Positions 21,211-31,385 are shown, counted from the first letter of the stretch. The stretch: DNA of 64,000 nucleotides from Ichthyosporea sp. XGB-2017a (GCA_002811675.1 PDIM01000002.1:86303-150302); one strand, 5' to 3'. Notes: generated by a model from the sequence alone, not told the origin. Made by a program: numbers and translations.

Positions 21211-24200
21211 ATGGACGGTCAGGGAGAGAATCTCATTGAAAGTGAGGATGGGAATATTCTCTCGGGAAGAGAAGGGGCAAGTAAGCCTCTGCCCAAAGGG
21301 GTTAAGCGGAAACAAAAACAAGGGGGTGGTGTAAAAGACGGAAAGACTCGTTTGGAAATTGAGCGGCAAGGGCGCGCGGCAGAAAGCGAAATGGAAGATG
21401 CGGGGCTTTTGAAGGACTTGGGTGTGGATGTTTATGATCAGACCCGATTCGAAGAGGGAGTTATAGGGCAGATTGAAACAGCCATTGCGGCCGAAGAAGT
21501 GGAGGGATTAAAGATAGAATTGGGCAAACTAGAGGAAATTAATGATAAAGTTGATGGTGAGAAGCAGCTGGCGATTGAGAAGCGGAAGGAGTTTATTGTG
21601 AAGCGAATTGCCGAGCTTCAAAATGGAACAGGGTGTAAAAACGCAGATGTAGAAGAAATAGGTGGTGCGGCCTCGGTGCTTGGCTCTTCAAAGCTGATTG
21701 AGGAAGAAGATGCGTATTTGGACGACGTTGAGTTTGAAGGGGAAGAGGATTATGTTGCTAGAAAAGGGAAAGCACCTTTAAGAAAAAAAAAACAAAAGGA
21801 GAAAAAAGTAGCTCCACCTGCGAAGAAAATGTTTAGCACCCCACCAGTGAGAAAAGCTGCACAGAAAAAGGTGCTTATTGAAGAGGAAGATTCCGATTCT
21901 TTTCTTGAAGATGAAGAAGAGTATCGACCGGATGAGGACAAAGAAAGTGATGCTGATGTGGAGATTGTTTCTGAAGAGGAAGAAGAAGAAGAAATAGAAT
22001 ACAATACGACCGCTAATTCAGGTGGTGATGACAGCGATGACTGGAAGTACGAAGAAAGGGTGTCCAAATGGCTCGATCAACGAGAGAATGAACGTCGCGT
22101 CAGACAGCAAAATATTGTTAAAGAGGAATATATGAGCTTTGAGGAGCGACTTGAAAAGGAAGAGTTTGGGAAGGGACCAATCCGTGATGCTATTCTAAGT
22201 GATGGTTTTCGCGTGCCTGGAGAAATCTGGGTAAAACTGTTCAAGTTCCAAAGGGTAACGATGAAGTGGCTGTGGGTTTTGCATAGTCAAAATGCAGGGG
22301 GGATTCTAGGAGACGAAATGGGGTTGGGAAAAACTGTGCAAATGATAGCCTTTTTGGTGGGACTTCGGTACTCGTCGGGAATTTCCGAGTCTATAGTAAG
22401 AAAGAAACTTTGCCGTCCCATTTTGATTGTGTGCCCTGCAACCGTAATGAGACAATGGATGTCAGAGTTTCACAAGTGGTGGCCCCCTTTCCGCATCGTC
22501 ATTTTTCATGGTGCGGGTATAAGTGCGGAAGAAAAAAGGGCGAGGCTGCTTGATTCGTATACGGGAACGACCAATGTATTTGTGACCACTTATACTACTG
22601 TGCGCTTGTATCAAGCAGACTTGCTAAATGTGAATTGGAACTATGTGGTGCTTGACGAGGGGCACAAAATACGTAATCCGGATGCAGCTGTGACCTTGGT
22701 GTGCAAACAATTTCGAACAGCCCATCGAATCATTTTGTCCGGCTCTCCAATTCAAAATAGCTTGAATGAATTGTGGTCGTTGTATGATTTTGTTTTCCCG
22801 GGTAAGCTGGGTACACTCCCCGTGTTCCTTGCCCAATTTGCCATTCCCATCAACAATGGCGGGTATGCAAATGCGTCTTCTGTTCAAGTGCAGACGGCGT
22901 ACAAGTGCGCGTGTGTTTTGCGCGATGTCATTAATCCATATTTACTACGTCGGCTAAAGCAGGACGTTAAACTCGAACTTCCAGAAAAGAAGGAGCAAAT
23001 CTTGTTTTGCAAGTTGACCCCGCATCAAAGAAGAATATACAAGCAGATTATTGAGAGTAGAGCCGTTGAACAAATCCTGAGTGGGGAACGACAAATTTTC
23101 TATGGTATTTTTTTGCTGCGAAAGTTGTGTAACCATCCAGCTCTATTAGTTCGAGATTCGTTAAAGTATCTAAAGGGGGTAAAGAAAGAAAGTTTGCTTG
23201 CCAAAAAAGGAGAAGAGAGCGAAAAGAAAAAAAAGCCGTGGAAGAAGAAAAAGAGAACATATGCCGATCGTGTCAAAGAAAAGGTTGCTTCACGATCAGT
23301 GTATGGAGTCGAGGAGAATGACTTTAAAGAAGCAATCGATGGCGATGGTGATGGTGAGGACGAAGAAGAAGAAATTTTTGAAGAGCCTTTACCTTTTGAT
23401 GGTGAACAAGTAGAGTGCGAATGGATGCAATCGGGCAAAATGTTGGTAGTCGACTCCCTTTTGAGAATGTGGTATGATCAGAAACACCGCGTGTTGTTGT
23501 TTTCACAAACAAGGCAAATGTTGGATCTTATTGAGGCATTTGTGGTTGAAAAGGGATATACGTTTAGACGAATGGACGGAAACACAAACATCAATCAAAG
23601 ACAAGCTCTCATTGACGAATTTAACAAAAGGAAAGACATTTTTGTTTTTCTTTTAACAACAAAGGTGGGCGGCCTTGGTGTCAATTTGATGGGAGCAAAT
23701 CGTGTTGTTATATATGATCCAGACTGGAATCCATCAACCGACAATCAAGCCATGGAACGTGCTTGGAGAATTGGGCAAACAAAAAATGTCACTGTGTATC
23801 GCTTGCTGACTGCTGGAACTATTGAGGAAAAAATCTATCACCGGCAGATATTTAAACAATTTTTGACAAATAGAGTCTTGAAGGATCCAAAACAAAAACG
23901 ATTTTTCAAGTCTAATGACCTTTATGAGCTTTTTACTCTGGGATCAGATGGAGTTGAAACGACAGAGACTGGTGCAATCTTTTCTGGAACAGGATCTGAA
24001 ATTGAAAAGAAAGAGGTTGTTGTCGAAAGCGAAGAAGAAAAAGAAGAGGAAGAAGAAACCATCGGCAATGTAGCACGCGTGAGCAATCTTAAAGACATTC
24101 CGTCCGAACGCAGTAGCCCTGTCAGTGTTGTGGACAGTGAGCCGTCTTCTTCTTTTTCAGCAAAGGGTAAATCAGCTATGGTTTTGGACAGGAAGCGAAA

Positions 24201-24996
24201 ATCGGAAAACGATGAAGCCAATGCAGTGAAAATTCGAAAAGCGAAAAAGAGTGGAAAAGACGATGATTTAATTTTAGAGGAATTGTTCAAATCTGCTGGC
24301 ATCCATAGTGCTCTGAAACACGACACCATTGTTGATTCGGCTAATCAAGAAACCATACTTGTAGAGAAAGAAGCTGAAAGAATAGCAAAGGAGGCTGCGG
24401 ATGCACTAAAACTTTCGAGACAGGCATGTAGACAAATGTCCGTCTCAACTCCTACGTGGACTGGAAAATCTGGACTTTCTGGAGCCCAAAGTCAACCGAA
24501 AAAAAGATTTGGTCAGGTTTCATCCTCTCGCATTTTACCAAAAAAAAACAATATGTTTCAACAAAAAGAGCTCAATACTACTAATCATAATACTATGGAC
24601 CCAAATGTACCCAGGCATATTCGCCAGCTTATGGCAACTGAAGAAGGCCCAACCCAAAGTACAAGCACTTTTTTTGGCGGTGAAGGGGATGAGGCAAGGG
24701 GTCTATTGAAGTCATTCAAAATTCTTCGGAAAATGCAATCTCGCAACAGAAATTCAAAGCATTTGCATGTTAGCACAGAAGAAGAAGATAATCAAAGAAA
24801 ACATATTATTGACGAGTTGAGAAAGTTTATTGCATCTAAAGGAGGAATATGCCCAACTCAAGATATTGTAGACCAGTTCAAACTAAAACTAGATAAAGGT
24901 GACACTGCAGTGTTCAGGGCAATGCTACAACAAATTGCCCAGTTTATCAGACGTGATGGACAGGGAATGTGGAAAATCAAAGATGAGTTTTTGTAA
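21211..24996 (+). CDS. ERCC6: CSB/ERCC6 (Rad26)-like SNF2 repair translocase
   Basis: 1261 residues, single exon. A Lys/Glu-rich N-terminus precedes the SNF2 domain. Walker A is GDEMGLGKTVQMIAFL (about residue 370), motif II is DEGH (about 485), and the helicase C half runs from LLFSQTRQMLDLIEAF to AMERAWRIGQTKNVTVYRLL. The C-terminus has a winged-helix-like end (VFRAMLQQIAQFIRRDGQGMWKI), as in CSB. In the family this ATPase recognises RNA polymerase II stalled at lesions and starts transcription-coupled repair, recruiting TFIIH, whose p52 subunit is encoded at 7296-8687. The start is the ATG at 21211; the open frame upstream runs into the tRNA-Thr region. It lies between two inverted tRNA-Thr genes. 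Confidence 0.9.
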   Translation: MDGQGENLIESEDGNILSGREGASKPLPKGVKRKQKQGGGVKDGKTRLEIERQGRAAESEMEDAGLLKDLGVDVYDQTRFEEGVIGQIETAIAAEEVEGLKIELGKLEEINDKVDGEKQLAIEKRKEFIVKRIAELQNGTGCKNADVEEIGGAASVLGSSKLIEEEDAYLDDVEFEGEEDYVARKGKAPLRKKKQKEKKVAPPAKKMFSTPPVRKAAQKKVLIEEEDSDSFLEDEEEYRPDEDKESDADVEIVSEEEEEEEIEYNTTANSGGDDSDDWKYEERVSKWLDQRENERRVRQQNIVKEEYMSFEERLEKEEFGKGPIRDAILSDGFRVPGEIWVKLFKFQRVTMKWLWVLHSQNAGGILGDEMGLGKTVQMIAFLVGLRYSSGISESIVRKKLCRPILIVCPATVMRQWMSEFHKWWPPFRIVIFHGAGISAEEKRARLLDSYTGTTNVFVTTYTTVRLYQADLLNVNWNYVVLDEGHKIRNPDAAVTLVCKQFRTAHRIILSGSPIQNSLNELWSLYDFVFPGKLGTLPVFLAQFAIPINNGGYANASSVQVQTAYKCACVLRDVINPYLLRRLKQDVKLELPEKKEQILFCKLTPHQRRIYKQIIESRAVEQILSGERQIFYGIFLLRKLCNHPALLVRDSLKYLKGVKKESLLAKKGEESEKKKKPWKKKKRTYADRVKEKVASRSVYGVEENDFKEAIDGDGDGEDEEEEIFEEPLPFDGEQVECEWMQSGKMLVVDSLLRMWYDQKHRVLLFSQTRQMLDLIEAFVVEKGYTFRRMDGNTNINQRQALIDEFNKRKDIFVFLLTTKVGGLGVNLMGANRVVIYDPDWNPSTDNQAMERAWRIGQTKNVTVYRLLTAGTIEEKIYHRQIFKQFLTNRVLKDPKQKRFFKSNDLYELFTLGSDGVETTETGAIFSGTGSEIEKKEVVVESEEEKEEEEETIGNVARVSNLKDIPSERSSPVSVVDSEPSSSFSAKGKSAMVLDRKRKSENDEANAVKIRKAKKSGKDDDLILEELFKSAGIHSALKHDTIVDSANQETILVEKEAERIAKEAADALKLSRQACRQMSVSTPTWTGKSGLSGAQSQPKKRFGQVSSSRILPKKNNMFQQKELNTTNHNTMDPNVPRHIRQLMATEEGPTQSTSTFFGGEGDEARGLLKSFKILRKMQSRNRNSKHLHVSTEEEDNQRKHIIDELRKFIASKGGICPTQDIVDQFKLKLDKGDTAVFRAMLQQIAQFIRRDGQGMWKIKDEFL

Positions 24997-25132
24997 TAAA
25001 TTTCACAACATAAATTTTTCTAAAAACGATGTAGGAAGAAGGTTGTTGAAACAAAAAAAAAAAAAAAACGAAACAAAAAACAAACCCTGTTCCACAGCTG
25101 ATTTAAGGAGAAACAAAAAAAAAGTAACCAGG

Positions 25133-25204
25133 AGGTGCTACCGGGAATCGAACCCGGGATCTTATGATTACGAGTCACACGCCGTGCCGCTGGGCCACAG
25201 CACC
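25133..25204 (-). tRNA. tRNA-Thr (CGT)
   Basis: 72 nt on the minus strand. The acceptor GGTGCTG pairs with TAGCACC. The loop CTCGTAA gives anticodon CGT, reading ACG. Nearly identical to the TGT isoacceptor at 21003, differing mainly in the D arm, anticodon and a few stem positions. A long T run follows on the sense strand. Confidence 0.93.
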
Positions 25205-25220
25205 CCATAATTGGCTATTG

Positions 25221-25245
25221 AACGGCCAAAAATAAAGCATATTTA
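25221..25245 (-). promoter_or_regulatory. Upstream element of tRNA-Thr(CGT)
   Basis: Minus-strand copy of the block at 20941-20965, ending TTTTTGGCCGTT, here 16 bases before the tRNA. It differs at two adjacent bases only. Confidence 0.55.
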
Positions 25246-25327
25246 GATGCTGCATCTTTGTTTCCAAACATGGCAGAGGATGTTCTACTATTGTTCCTTT
25301 ATAAAATTAGGTGCTTCTTTAGAAGAG

Positions 25328-25552
25328 CTAGTAGGCTCTTATGGCGGCTACGTTATCTGGAACACTCCCTGAATGTCTAAAAACATCATGAAGAACAATT
25401 CCCCGTGCATCAACAGCTACTTGACTATTTATTCCGAACCTAGAAAATGGTCCTGCATTCACACCACACACGTCTTTACTCTTTATGGCCACAGAACACA
25501 GAACTCCATTGTTTGTTGAACGGCGAAAACAATGGCCAAAAAAATCGGTCCC
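25328..25552 (-). pseudogene. DDE transposase remnant (DDE_Tnp_4/Harbinger-like)
   Basis: One open stretch of 74 residues reads NNGVLCSVAIKSKDV, then SRFGINSQVAVDARG and FRHSGSVPDNVA before a stop at 25328. The block SxNxQVAVDxxG followed by PGSxxD-like residues is typical of the DDE_Tnp_4 catalytic core used by Harbinger elements. Here the key PGS reads SGS and the following Asp is kept. Upstream, a stop (TAA, 25553-25555) and frame changes cut it off. Assignment is by motif only. No terminal inverted repeats were recognised. Confidence 0.45.
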
Positions 25553-25838
25553 TTACAGGTACTTGTGTCGTTAATGGCGTTTGCTCCAAAGTGTTGCACC
25601 TGACTTTGGAAAAGCCAGATTTCGAGACCACCTTATCGAATGTGTATGAGAAGGGGAGAGCAGAAGTAAAGAAACACCTGATAAATCTACACCGGCACAT
25701 CTTTGCATTCGTGTGACAATGGCCTTTGGCGGTATCAAATTCGGGATTCTGGTAAAGCCACTACAGTTTTGTTTTAGAAAAGGGTTACTAACAACAAGGC
25801 ACTACTTTTGATTTTTTTCTTTATTAAATTATGTCCAC

Positions 25839-26612
25839 TCAAAGACGTTCTTCATAAGCACTCCATCCAGCGAATTGATATTTCTTTGCCTCTTCCGCGG
25901 GATTATCAGCCTTGTAGATTCCCCTTCCTACAATAATAATGTCACTTTTCAGATCATAAATAACACGATGTGGGTCGTTGTATTGTTGGCCGAGGCTGTC
26001 ACCTGAAGTGCTCATGCTTACACCGGGGGTCATGTGAATAAGAGATGGGTCATCCGAAACGAGACTGCGGCCACTAATGAAGCCAATTACGAAATCCTTG
26101 TTAGCTTTCGCCAATTCGACTGCCTTGTGGGTATATTCGCCGACAGCCATGCTTCCCTTTGAGGACATTTCTGCGAGGATCAAAAGGCCTCTCTTTTTTG
26201 GGAGACCTACTTCTTTCAGACCATCGATGATTCCGGGTCCGGGAACAATGTGGCAATTTACAATATCCGACCACTCGCTAATTTTATACACACCGGAAGA
26301 GTATTGAAGTTTTACCGTGTTGCCAATGTCTGCAAATTTGCGATCTTCGAAGATCATAAACTTATGCTTTTTCGCCAACGCATTCAACTGAATCACCAAA
26401 TCTTCATCAAAGTCTTCTACAATGTCTATATGGGTTTTGAGAAGAACAATAAAAGGGCCCACGAGGTCCGTCAATCTTAAAATCTCTGCCTTTTTAGTAA
26501 CATCAACCGAAAATGACAAGTTTGATTTTTTTTCCTCCATAAGCAAAAACAACTCCTTTGCACACTCCGAAGAGCAGAGTTCAGCCCTGGCCGCATATGT
26601 CAACTCTTGCAT
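25839..26612 (-). CDS. Orotidine 5'-phosphate decarboxylase, stand-alone
   Basis: 257 residues. The active-site tetrad region EDRKFADIGNTV is intact, preceded by LLKTHIDIVEDF. VNCHIVPGPGIIDGL, GLLILAEMSSKGSMA, LGQQYNDP and IIIVGRGIY follow. The enzyme makes UMP from OMP, the last step of de novo pyrimidine synthesis. Animals and plants fuse it to orotate phosphoribosyltransferase (UMPS); fungi keep it separate. Here no transferase domain precedes the ATG at 26612, yet the sequence resembles the animal domain as much as fungal URA3. Head-to-head with the SLC38-like gene. Confidence 0.95.
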   Translation of the reverse strand: MQELTYAARAELCSSECAKELFLLMEEKKSNLSFSVDVTKKAEILRLTDLVGPFIVLLKTHIDIVEDFDEDLVIQLNALAKKHKFMIFEDRKFADIGNTVKLQYSSGVYKISEWSDIVNCHIVPGPGIIDGLKEVGLPKKRGLLILAEMSSKGSMAVGEYTHKAVELAKANKDFVIGFISGRSLVSDDPSLIHMTPGVSMSTSGDSLGQQYNDPHRVIYDLKSDIIIVGRGIYKADNPAEEAKKYQFAGWSAYEERL

Positions 26613-26951
26613 AGTGAAATCCCTCTTCAACAATAAGAACAACCGAAATACAATAAAGTTCAAAATAATGAGATTTCGACTAATAATCAAAAATAAAATA
26701 AAAAGGGCGCTGAGTGCTGACTATAATCTCGAGAGGGGACGTGTGTGGGTCAGCTGACTGGAGAAGGTACCGAGGGGAAAATAAAAACCCACAGCTATGT
26801 AATTTGCAGTATTTAAATAATCCTGTTTGGTACATAATTACTGTAAACCCAAGCCCAACCAACGCCCAACCTCCCCTGCAGCAGTTGACTGTTGTGCCTG
26901 TCTGTACTTTGGTGTTTATTTTTAAAGATTTGAAGATTTAGTAGTATTATC
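26613..26951. promoter_or_regulatory. Divergent promoter region, OMP decarboxylase / SLC38-like
   Basis: 339 bp. Contains the 10-bp palindrome GTCAGCTGAC (26749-26758) and AT-rich flanks on both sides. No gene seen. Confidence 0.4.
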
Positions 26952-28592
26952 ATGGAGGACGAAGAAGAAGGAAATAGCTGTGGAGTGGAAGAGTCCAGCA
27001 CGAGTACAGTGTTTTCTAATCACCCTCCTGCTGCTGAGCATGCTAATAGTAATAATGGCGGGGGAACTTGTGGTGCCATTTTCAACCTGTCCAATATGGT
27101 GCTGGGATCGGGCATCATGGCAATTCCCTATGCTCTCAAGCTTGCTGGTCTTTGGCAGGGAATTGTGATTCTGTGCTTGGTGGGGTACATTACCAATTGG
27201 ACTCTTCGTCATTTTGTGCTAAAGGGGGTTAGCCAACGGCAAAATACATATATGGGGTTTGTAAGGCACTGCTTTGGGGTTCCTGGCTATGTGATTGCTT
27301 TGATTATGGTGTTTTTTCTAGATTTTGGATCCATGATTAGCTATTTGGTTGTGCTGGGTGATACGCTGACACCGCTGGTTCTATTGATTCTCCCGTCGTG
27401 CGTGACTTCTGAATATGCCAATTTACTGCAAACGGACGATAGTAGTAATAGTCTTCCCGGCTACTGTTTTATTGCCAACCGAAATGTCCTTATTGTTGTT
27501 GCTAGTTTTACGCTACTGCTCCCAATCTGCCTGTACCGACACCTTCGCTCGTTGGCTGCTGTATCATACATTAGCATTTGCACTGTGGGCATGATTATTG
27601 TTATTGTAGCGGTCCAGGGATTGACTCGAAAAATTGCGCAGGAACCCCAGCAGGAAAAGGATGGAAGCGAGTTTAAATTTTTTTCTTCAGTGGGGATTAT
27701 TGCCTTTGCCTTTGTGTGCCAAGACTTGAGCTTTTTTGCGTACAAGTCTTTGACGCCCCCGACAAAGTCGTCGTGGAACATTGTGGCTCACAGCGCGTGT
27801 CTTTTGAGTTTGGGGGTGTGTCTGGTTATGGGTATTTGTGGGTACATTTCATTTGGGGACGGCACGAAAAGCAACATTTTGAATAATTTTAGCTATGACA
27901 ATATCCCCATTGACATCACGCGGCTTGGACTGGCCATTACAATGATTTTGACCTATCCACTAAATCTGTTTGTTGCTCGTGAAATCATTCTCGATGCATA
28001 TACGTCCCTACAAAACAAGCGGCAAAAAAAGAGAAGCCTCATGAAAACGCTTTCAGATGATGTCCATTGCGTCGATGATGGACGTGTAGCTGCAAGTGTG
28101 TTCAATTTGCATCCTTCTACGACTACGGGGCCAGACGACAATGTATCCCAGACTGAAATTGTAAACCCCAACGTTAGTTTTTACACAGTTACAATGGTAA
28201 TGTTTCTTGGCAGCATTGTCATATCCATGTTTGCAAAAGACCTCGGTCACGTACAGAGTATAGTGGGAGGCATTGCGGGCGTTTTCATCGCCTATTTATT
28301 TCCCACCAGTTGTTTGTTGGTGACTGCCTACCGAGAGGGATACGAGGGTAAATCGGTGGTAGACGCAAACATGAGCATGCTCGCACTGCGCAATTTGCAC
28401 GGGAACCGTCGTTTTAGCGACCCCGTTGTACTGACTGAAGATGTATTTGACGACGATGATGATGGTAGCACACCTGTCGAGTTTCAATTTTTCTCATTTT
28501 GCTGGAAAAATCTAACAGCCACTCTAATCTTTTCCTTTGGAGTATTTGTCCTTTTTCTTTCCACTTTGGAAAATTTGGCCTCTGCTATGTAA
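26952..28592 (+). CDS. SLC38/AVT-type amino acid transporter
   Basis: 546 residues, single exon. The first helix carries the AAAP family motif GAIFNLSNMVLGSGIMAIPYALK. About eleven hydrophobic segments follow, including LPICLYRHLRSLAAVSYIS and SVGIIAFAFVCQDLSFFAY. A hydrophilic loop near residues 355-400 separates the last helices. Family members move neutral amino acids across plasma or lysosomal/vacuolar membranes by sodium or proton coupling; substrate and location cannot be read here. The acidic N-terminus (MEDEEEGN) is cytosolic. It converges with the DHHC gene with 26 bases between stops. Confidence 0.85.
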   Translation: MEDEEEGNSCGVEESSTSTVFSNHPPAAEHANSNNGGGTCGAIFNLSNMVLGSGIMAIPYALKLAGLWQGIVILCLVGYITNWTLRHFVLKGVSQRQNTYMGFVRHCFGVPGYVIALIMVFFLDFGSMISYLVVLGDTLTPLVLLILPSCVTSEYANLLQTDDSSNSLPGYCFIANRNVLIVVASFTLLLPICLYRHLRSLAAVSYISICTVGMIIVIVAVQGLTRKIAQEPQQEKDGSEFKFFSSVGIIAFAFVCQDLSFFAYKSLTPPTKSSWNIVAHSACLLSLGVCLVMGICGYISFGDGTKSNILNNFSYDNIPIDITRLGLAITMILTYPLNLFVAREIILDAYTSLQNKRQKKRSLMKTLSDDVHCVDDGRVAASVFNLHPSTTTGPDDNVSQTEIVNPNVSFYTVTMVMFLGSIVISMFAKDLGHVQSIVGGIAGVFIAYLFPTSCLLVTAYREGYEGKSVVDANMSMLALRNLHGNRRFSDPVVLTEDVFDDDDDGSTPVEFQFFSFCWKNLTATLIFSFGVFVLFLSTLENLASAM

Positions 28593-28618
28593 AAACAAAA
28601 TAAACAGTTGAAAGGTTC

Positions 28619-29764
28619 CTAAGCTTCTTGTGGCAGCAATTCTTGTGCTTCCTGCTCAACACTGCTACTACTACTAGCACCACTCCGATGACGCACCATA
28701 CCAACGGCCCAACAATTTTCATTTTCAGTCGAAATAAGCCCCACTTCACGAACCGCTTTACTCACAGGATACACACACCCATTCCCAATACCAGTTCCCG
28801 GTACAGGCAACAGCCACTTCCACATCGAACGCCCCATCACCGCTTGCACATTTTTATAGACACCCAAATAAAACCCTTTTGAAATGGGAATCCCATTTGG
28901 CGCAAATCGAGGTGTAGCCATTGTTTCCAACGTGGTCTTGTTCAAACATACAAGACCAATGTGGAACCCACATAAAATTATGGTAGCCGCCCCAAAAGTG
29001 GAAGACAAAATAAGAAGCACAAACATGTGTACCAAATGCTCACTCTCCTTTTGCTTATCCTCTTGAAAATTTAGAAAAACCAATGCATATGGCCACGCAT
29101 GTGAAAAGATAAAGCTACACATAAGCCCACAGTGGAACAGAAAAACTACAAAGTACTTATAGTTGTGAAACCCAACACAGTTGTTTACCCACGCACAATG
29201 ATGATCGAATCGCAAAACACAGCACCCACACATGCTGCAGTGATGACACCTGTCTGGTTTCACATGCTTGCACATCGCACAAAGGCGAACACCCCCATAC
29301 CTGTCGCTCATCCGCAGAGGATACGATATAAGACTCGGATCCTTTAAATATGGTTTTGGGGGAGAATCTGTTGTCCACAAAATGCATTCTGGAGGTAGCG
29401 CATACACACTACTCGGAGGACTCGCCACTTTGGCTACCACGCACCGATAAAAATTGGTCACAAACAATGTCCCTAGCACTGCAAAGACGACAAATACATA
29501 TGCTCGCTCATATGCATCCGTCTCAATCTATTTCCATCACCACCACCACCACCAACAACAACAAAAAACCAAGTAATTAGCAAAGAATGAGGAATACTAC
29601 TACAAAGAAGAGCAAAAATCCCTTACCAAAAACACATAGACATAACCAAAGGCATACCAAGCATAGGTGAAAGCCACCCCAATGAGAAACACAGGAAATC
29701 CCTTTCCCCATTCAATACACAAGTCTATAACCATGGAGCATGTTGCCCATGCATCCCCCAACAT
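28619..29764 (-). CDS. DHHC palmitoyltransferase
   Basis: Two exons (29627-29764 and 28619-29527) with a 99-nt intron, phase 0, give 348 residues. Exon 1 encodes the first two membrane helices (FPVFLIGVAFTYAWYAFGYVYVFL). The cysteine-rich domain reads CAMCKHVKPDRCHHCSMCGCCVLRFDHHCAWVNNCVG, with zinc-binding Cys/His and the catalytic DHHC. Two more helices and a TTxE-like motif (NKTTLE) follow. It attaches palmitate to cysteines of membrane-associated proteins by a Cys-acyl intermediate. The overall layout is like ZDHHC2/15/20 or yeast Pfa4. Divergent from KXD1. Confidence 0.9.
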
Positions 29765-30008
29765 AACTACCCAGCTCCTTGATTCCTGTGGCTGGTGTAC
29801 ACTTACTTCACTGCTGGAAAATCAAAATCAAAACCATAGCCGTCACCTACAGACAAACCCCAGTCCCCACCTCACAGCTGACCACCACCTGCAGACATTT
29901 ATTTTATATGGTGCGGGGTGTCTGTCAGCTAGTAGTGGCTTGTTTTAATATAGTGTTGTTTTTTTGTCCTTGTGGGATTCCGGTGTGTGTGTGTGTTTCT
30001 GCTGCATC

Positions 30009-30602
30009 ATGTCTTCTCGTGGAGGAGGAGTAAAGGCTGGGGAGGTGTTCTGTGAAAATGTGTTGGGATTTGTGTCCCGGGACCAGCTTGAGGAAGCAAT
30101 GGCAATTCAGTTGAAAACGTAAGTCCACTGGAACTTGAACTGGTAATAGTCCCAGCGATGCTGACTCTTTGGCTTATCATGTATTTCTTTTTTTTGGCTT
30201 TTTTTTTGTTGTAGCAAGGAAAGGTTTGAGGAGATTAACGAGAAGCTAACTTCCATCAATCAGTACAGCGCCAGGGAATTCCGAGAAATGTCAAAGGCTT
30301 TCAAAGACCATACCACCTTGTTGTTAAACTTGAAAAAAAACTTGGATTCTCTCGCGAAGCGAATCAGGGTTATTAAAACTCAAGTTCAACAAAAATACCC
30401 TAAAGAGTACATTAAATTTGTCCAGGAAGCTGATGCTGAAGAGAGCGAGGAAGAAGACGAACAAGGGGAAGAGCAAGAACAACGGCAAGAAAAGGATCGG
30501 GAAAATGTAAAAGAAGCAGAAGAAGAACGGGAACAAGGACATGAACAAGGACATGAACAGGGGCAAGGACAAGAGCAAGGAAGAGACCAAGAGGAGAAGT
30601 AG
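30009..30602 (+). CDS. KXD1: KxDL-motif protein, BORC subunit KXD1
   Basis: Two exons (30009-30118, 30215-30602), 96-nt intron, 165 residues. The coiled-coil part (GEVFCENVLGFV, TKERFEEINEKL, FKDHTTLLLNLKKNLDSLAKRIRVIK) aligns along its length with animal KXD1. The diagnostic KxDL reads K-K-N-L. In the family it belongs to BORC, which recruits ARL8 to lysosomes for kinesin-driven spreading. The C-terminal 50 residues are Glu/Gln-rich with an imperfect GHEQ repeat absent from animal KXD1. Head-to-head with the DHHC gene. Confidence 0.85.
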
Positions 30603-31385
30603 TGTTCATTAATGGTAATTTTGATTTTGCAGTTGAAAGCTGTGCATGTGAGTTTGACATTCTCCTCCGAGTAACTTGCTGCACAAAAAGCATTACAGCC
30701 CTCAGCCAATATACCGTGACTGTGAAAACGAAATGTTCTTCACGTGCATGAGTCAGATATCCTTGGCTATTATCTTGTCTTTTGCCCCCTGCGAGCAGGC
30801 AGCAACCCTTGCGAGCCAATCTTCTTTCGCTTTTCTCCTGCTTTAAAATTTACAGGGCAGAAAAATCTCGTTTTGATATCATTGAAAGCAATATTTTTCT
30901 TTGTACTGTGTGACCCTCCTCCAGGCCACGCAGAGAGAGGCATAGTGGAGTACCTCTCCCATGCACTGTACTACAACACAGCTTTGACCAAACAGTACAT
31001 GTAGCTGCTAACCATGGCCTGGAGTGGTGCTCAATTATCCAAGGTGCCAATGGATGGCCGCGGGAGGGGATTAGGGTTGGGAAGGATCGAGTGGGCGTGG
31101 AATTAGGATCAGGAGGGAGGAGGAGTGTCCCAGTCATTTAATATTATTATTCTAATACAGCTAGACTGGTACTGGTGAACATAATACTATGTAATAATAA
31201 ATAATTATTATAGTGGTCCTATAGCTGCCCTGTACTATATTAATTCTTGGGAATTTTAGTAAGAGGGGTAGTGAGATTATTAGTGTGGTGCAGTGGATTA
31301 GACGAGGCTGGAGACGAAGAAGAAGTGAAGAGGTAATCTTAAACTGTGCAACAAAAGAAACAAACAAACCAAACAAGAAAAGAAA
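30603..31385. other. Intergenic region before V-ATPase C
   Basis: 783 bp. Holds a GGCCGCGGG word near 31056 followed by ATTAGGGTT near 31069, then an AT-rich stretch with poly-purine sequence before the V-ATPase ATG. No open frame with family features on either strand. Confidence 0.4.

Noticed and set aside
22000-24300. Several Ser/Phe-rich minus-strand ORFs opposite CSB
   Set aside because: They are complements of Glu/Lys-rich codons in CSB and have no features of their own.
25447-25716. 89-residue plus-strand ORF between tRNA-Thr and OMP decarboxylase
   Set aside because: Partly antisense to the transposase remnant, with no recognisable domain.
30324-30590. Hydrophobic minus-strand ORF opposite KXD1
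   Set aside because: It is the complement of the Glu/Gln-rich tail, giving Leu/Phe/Ser runs by chance.
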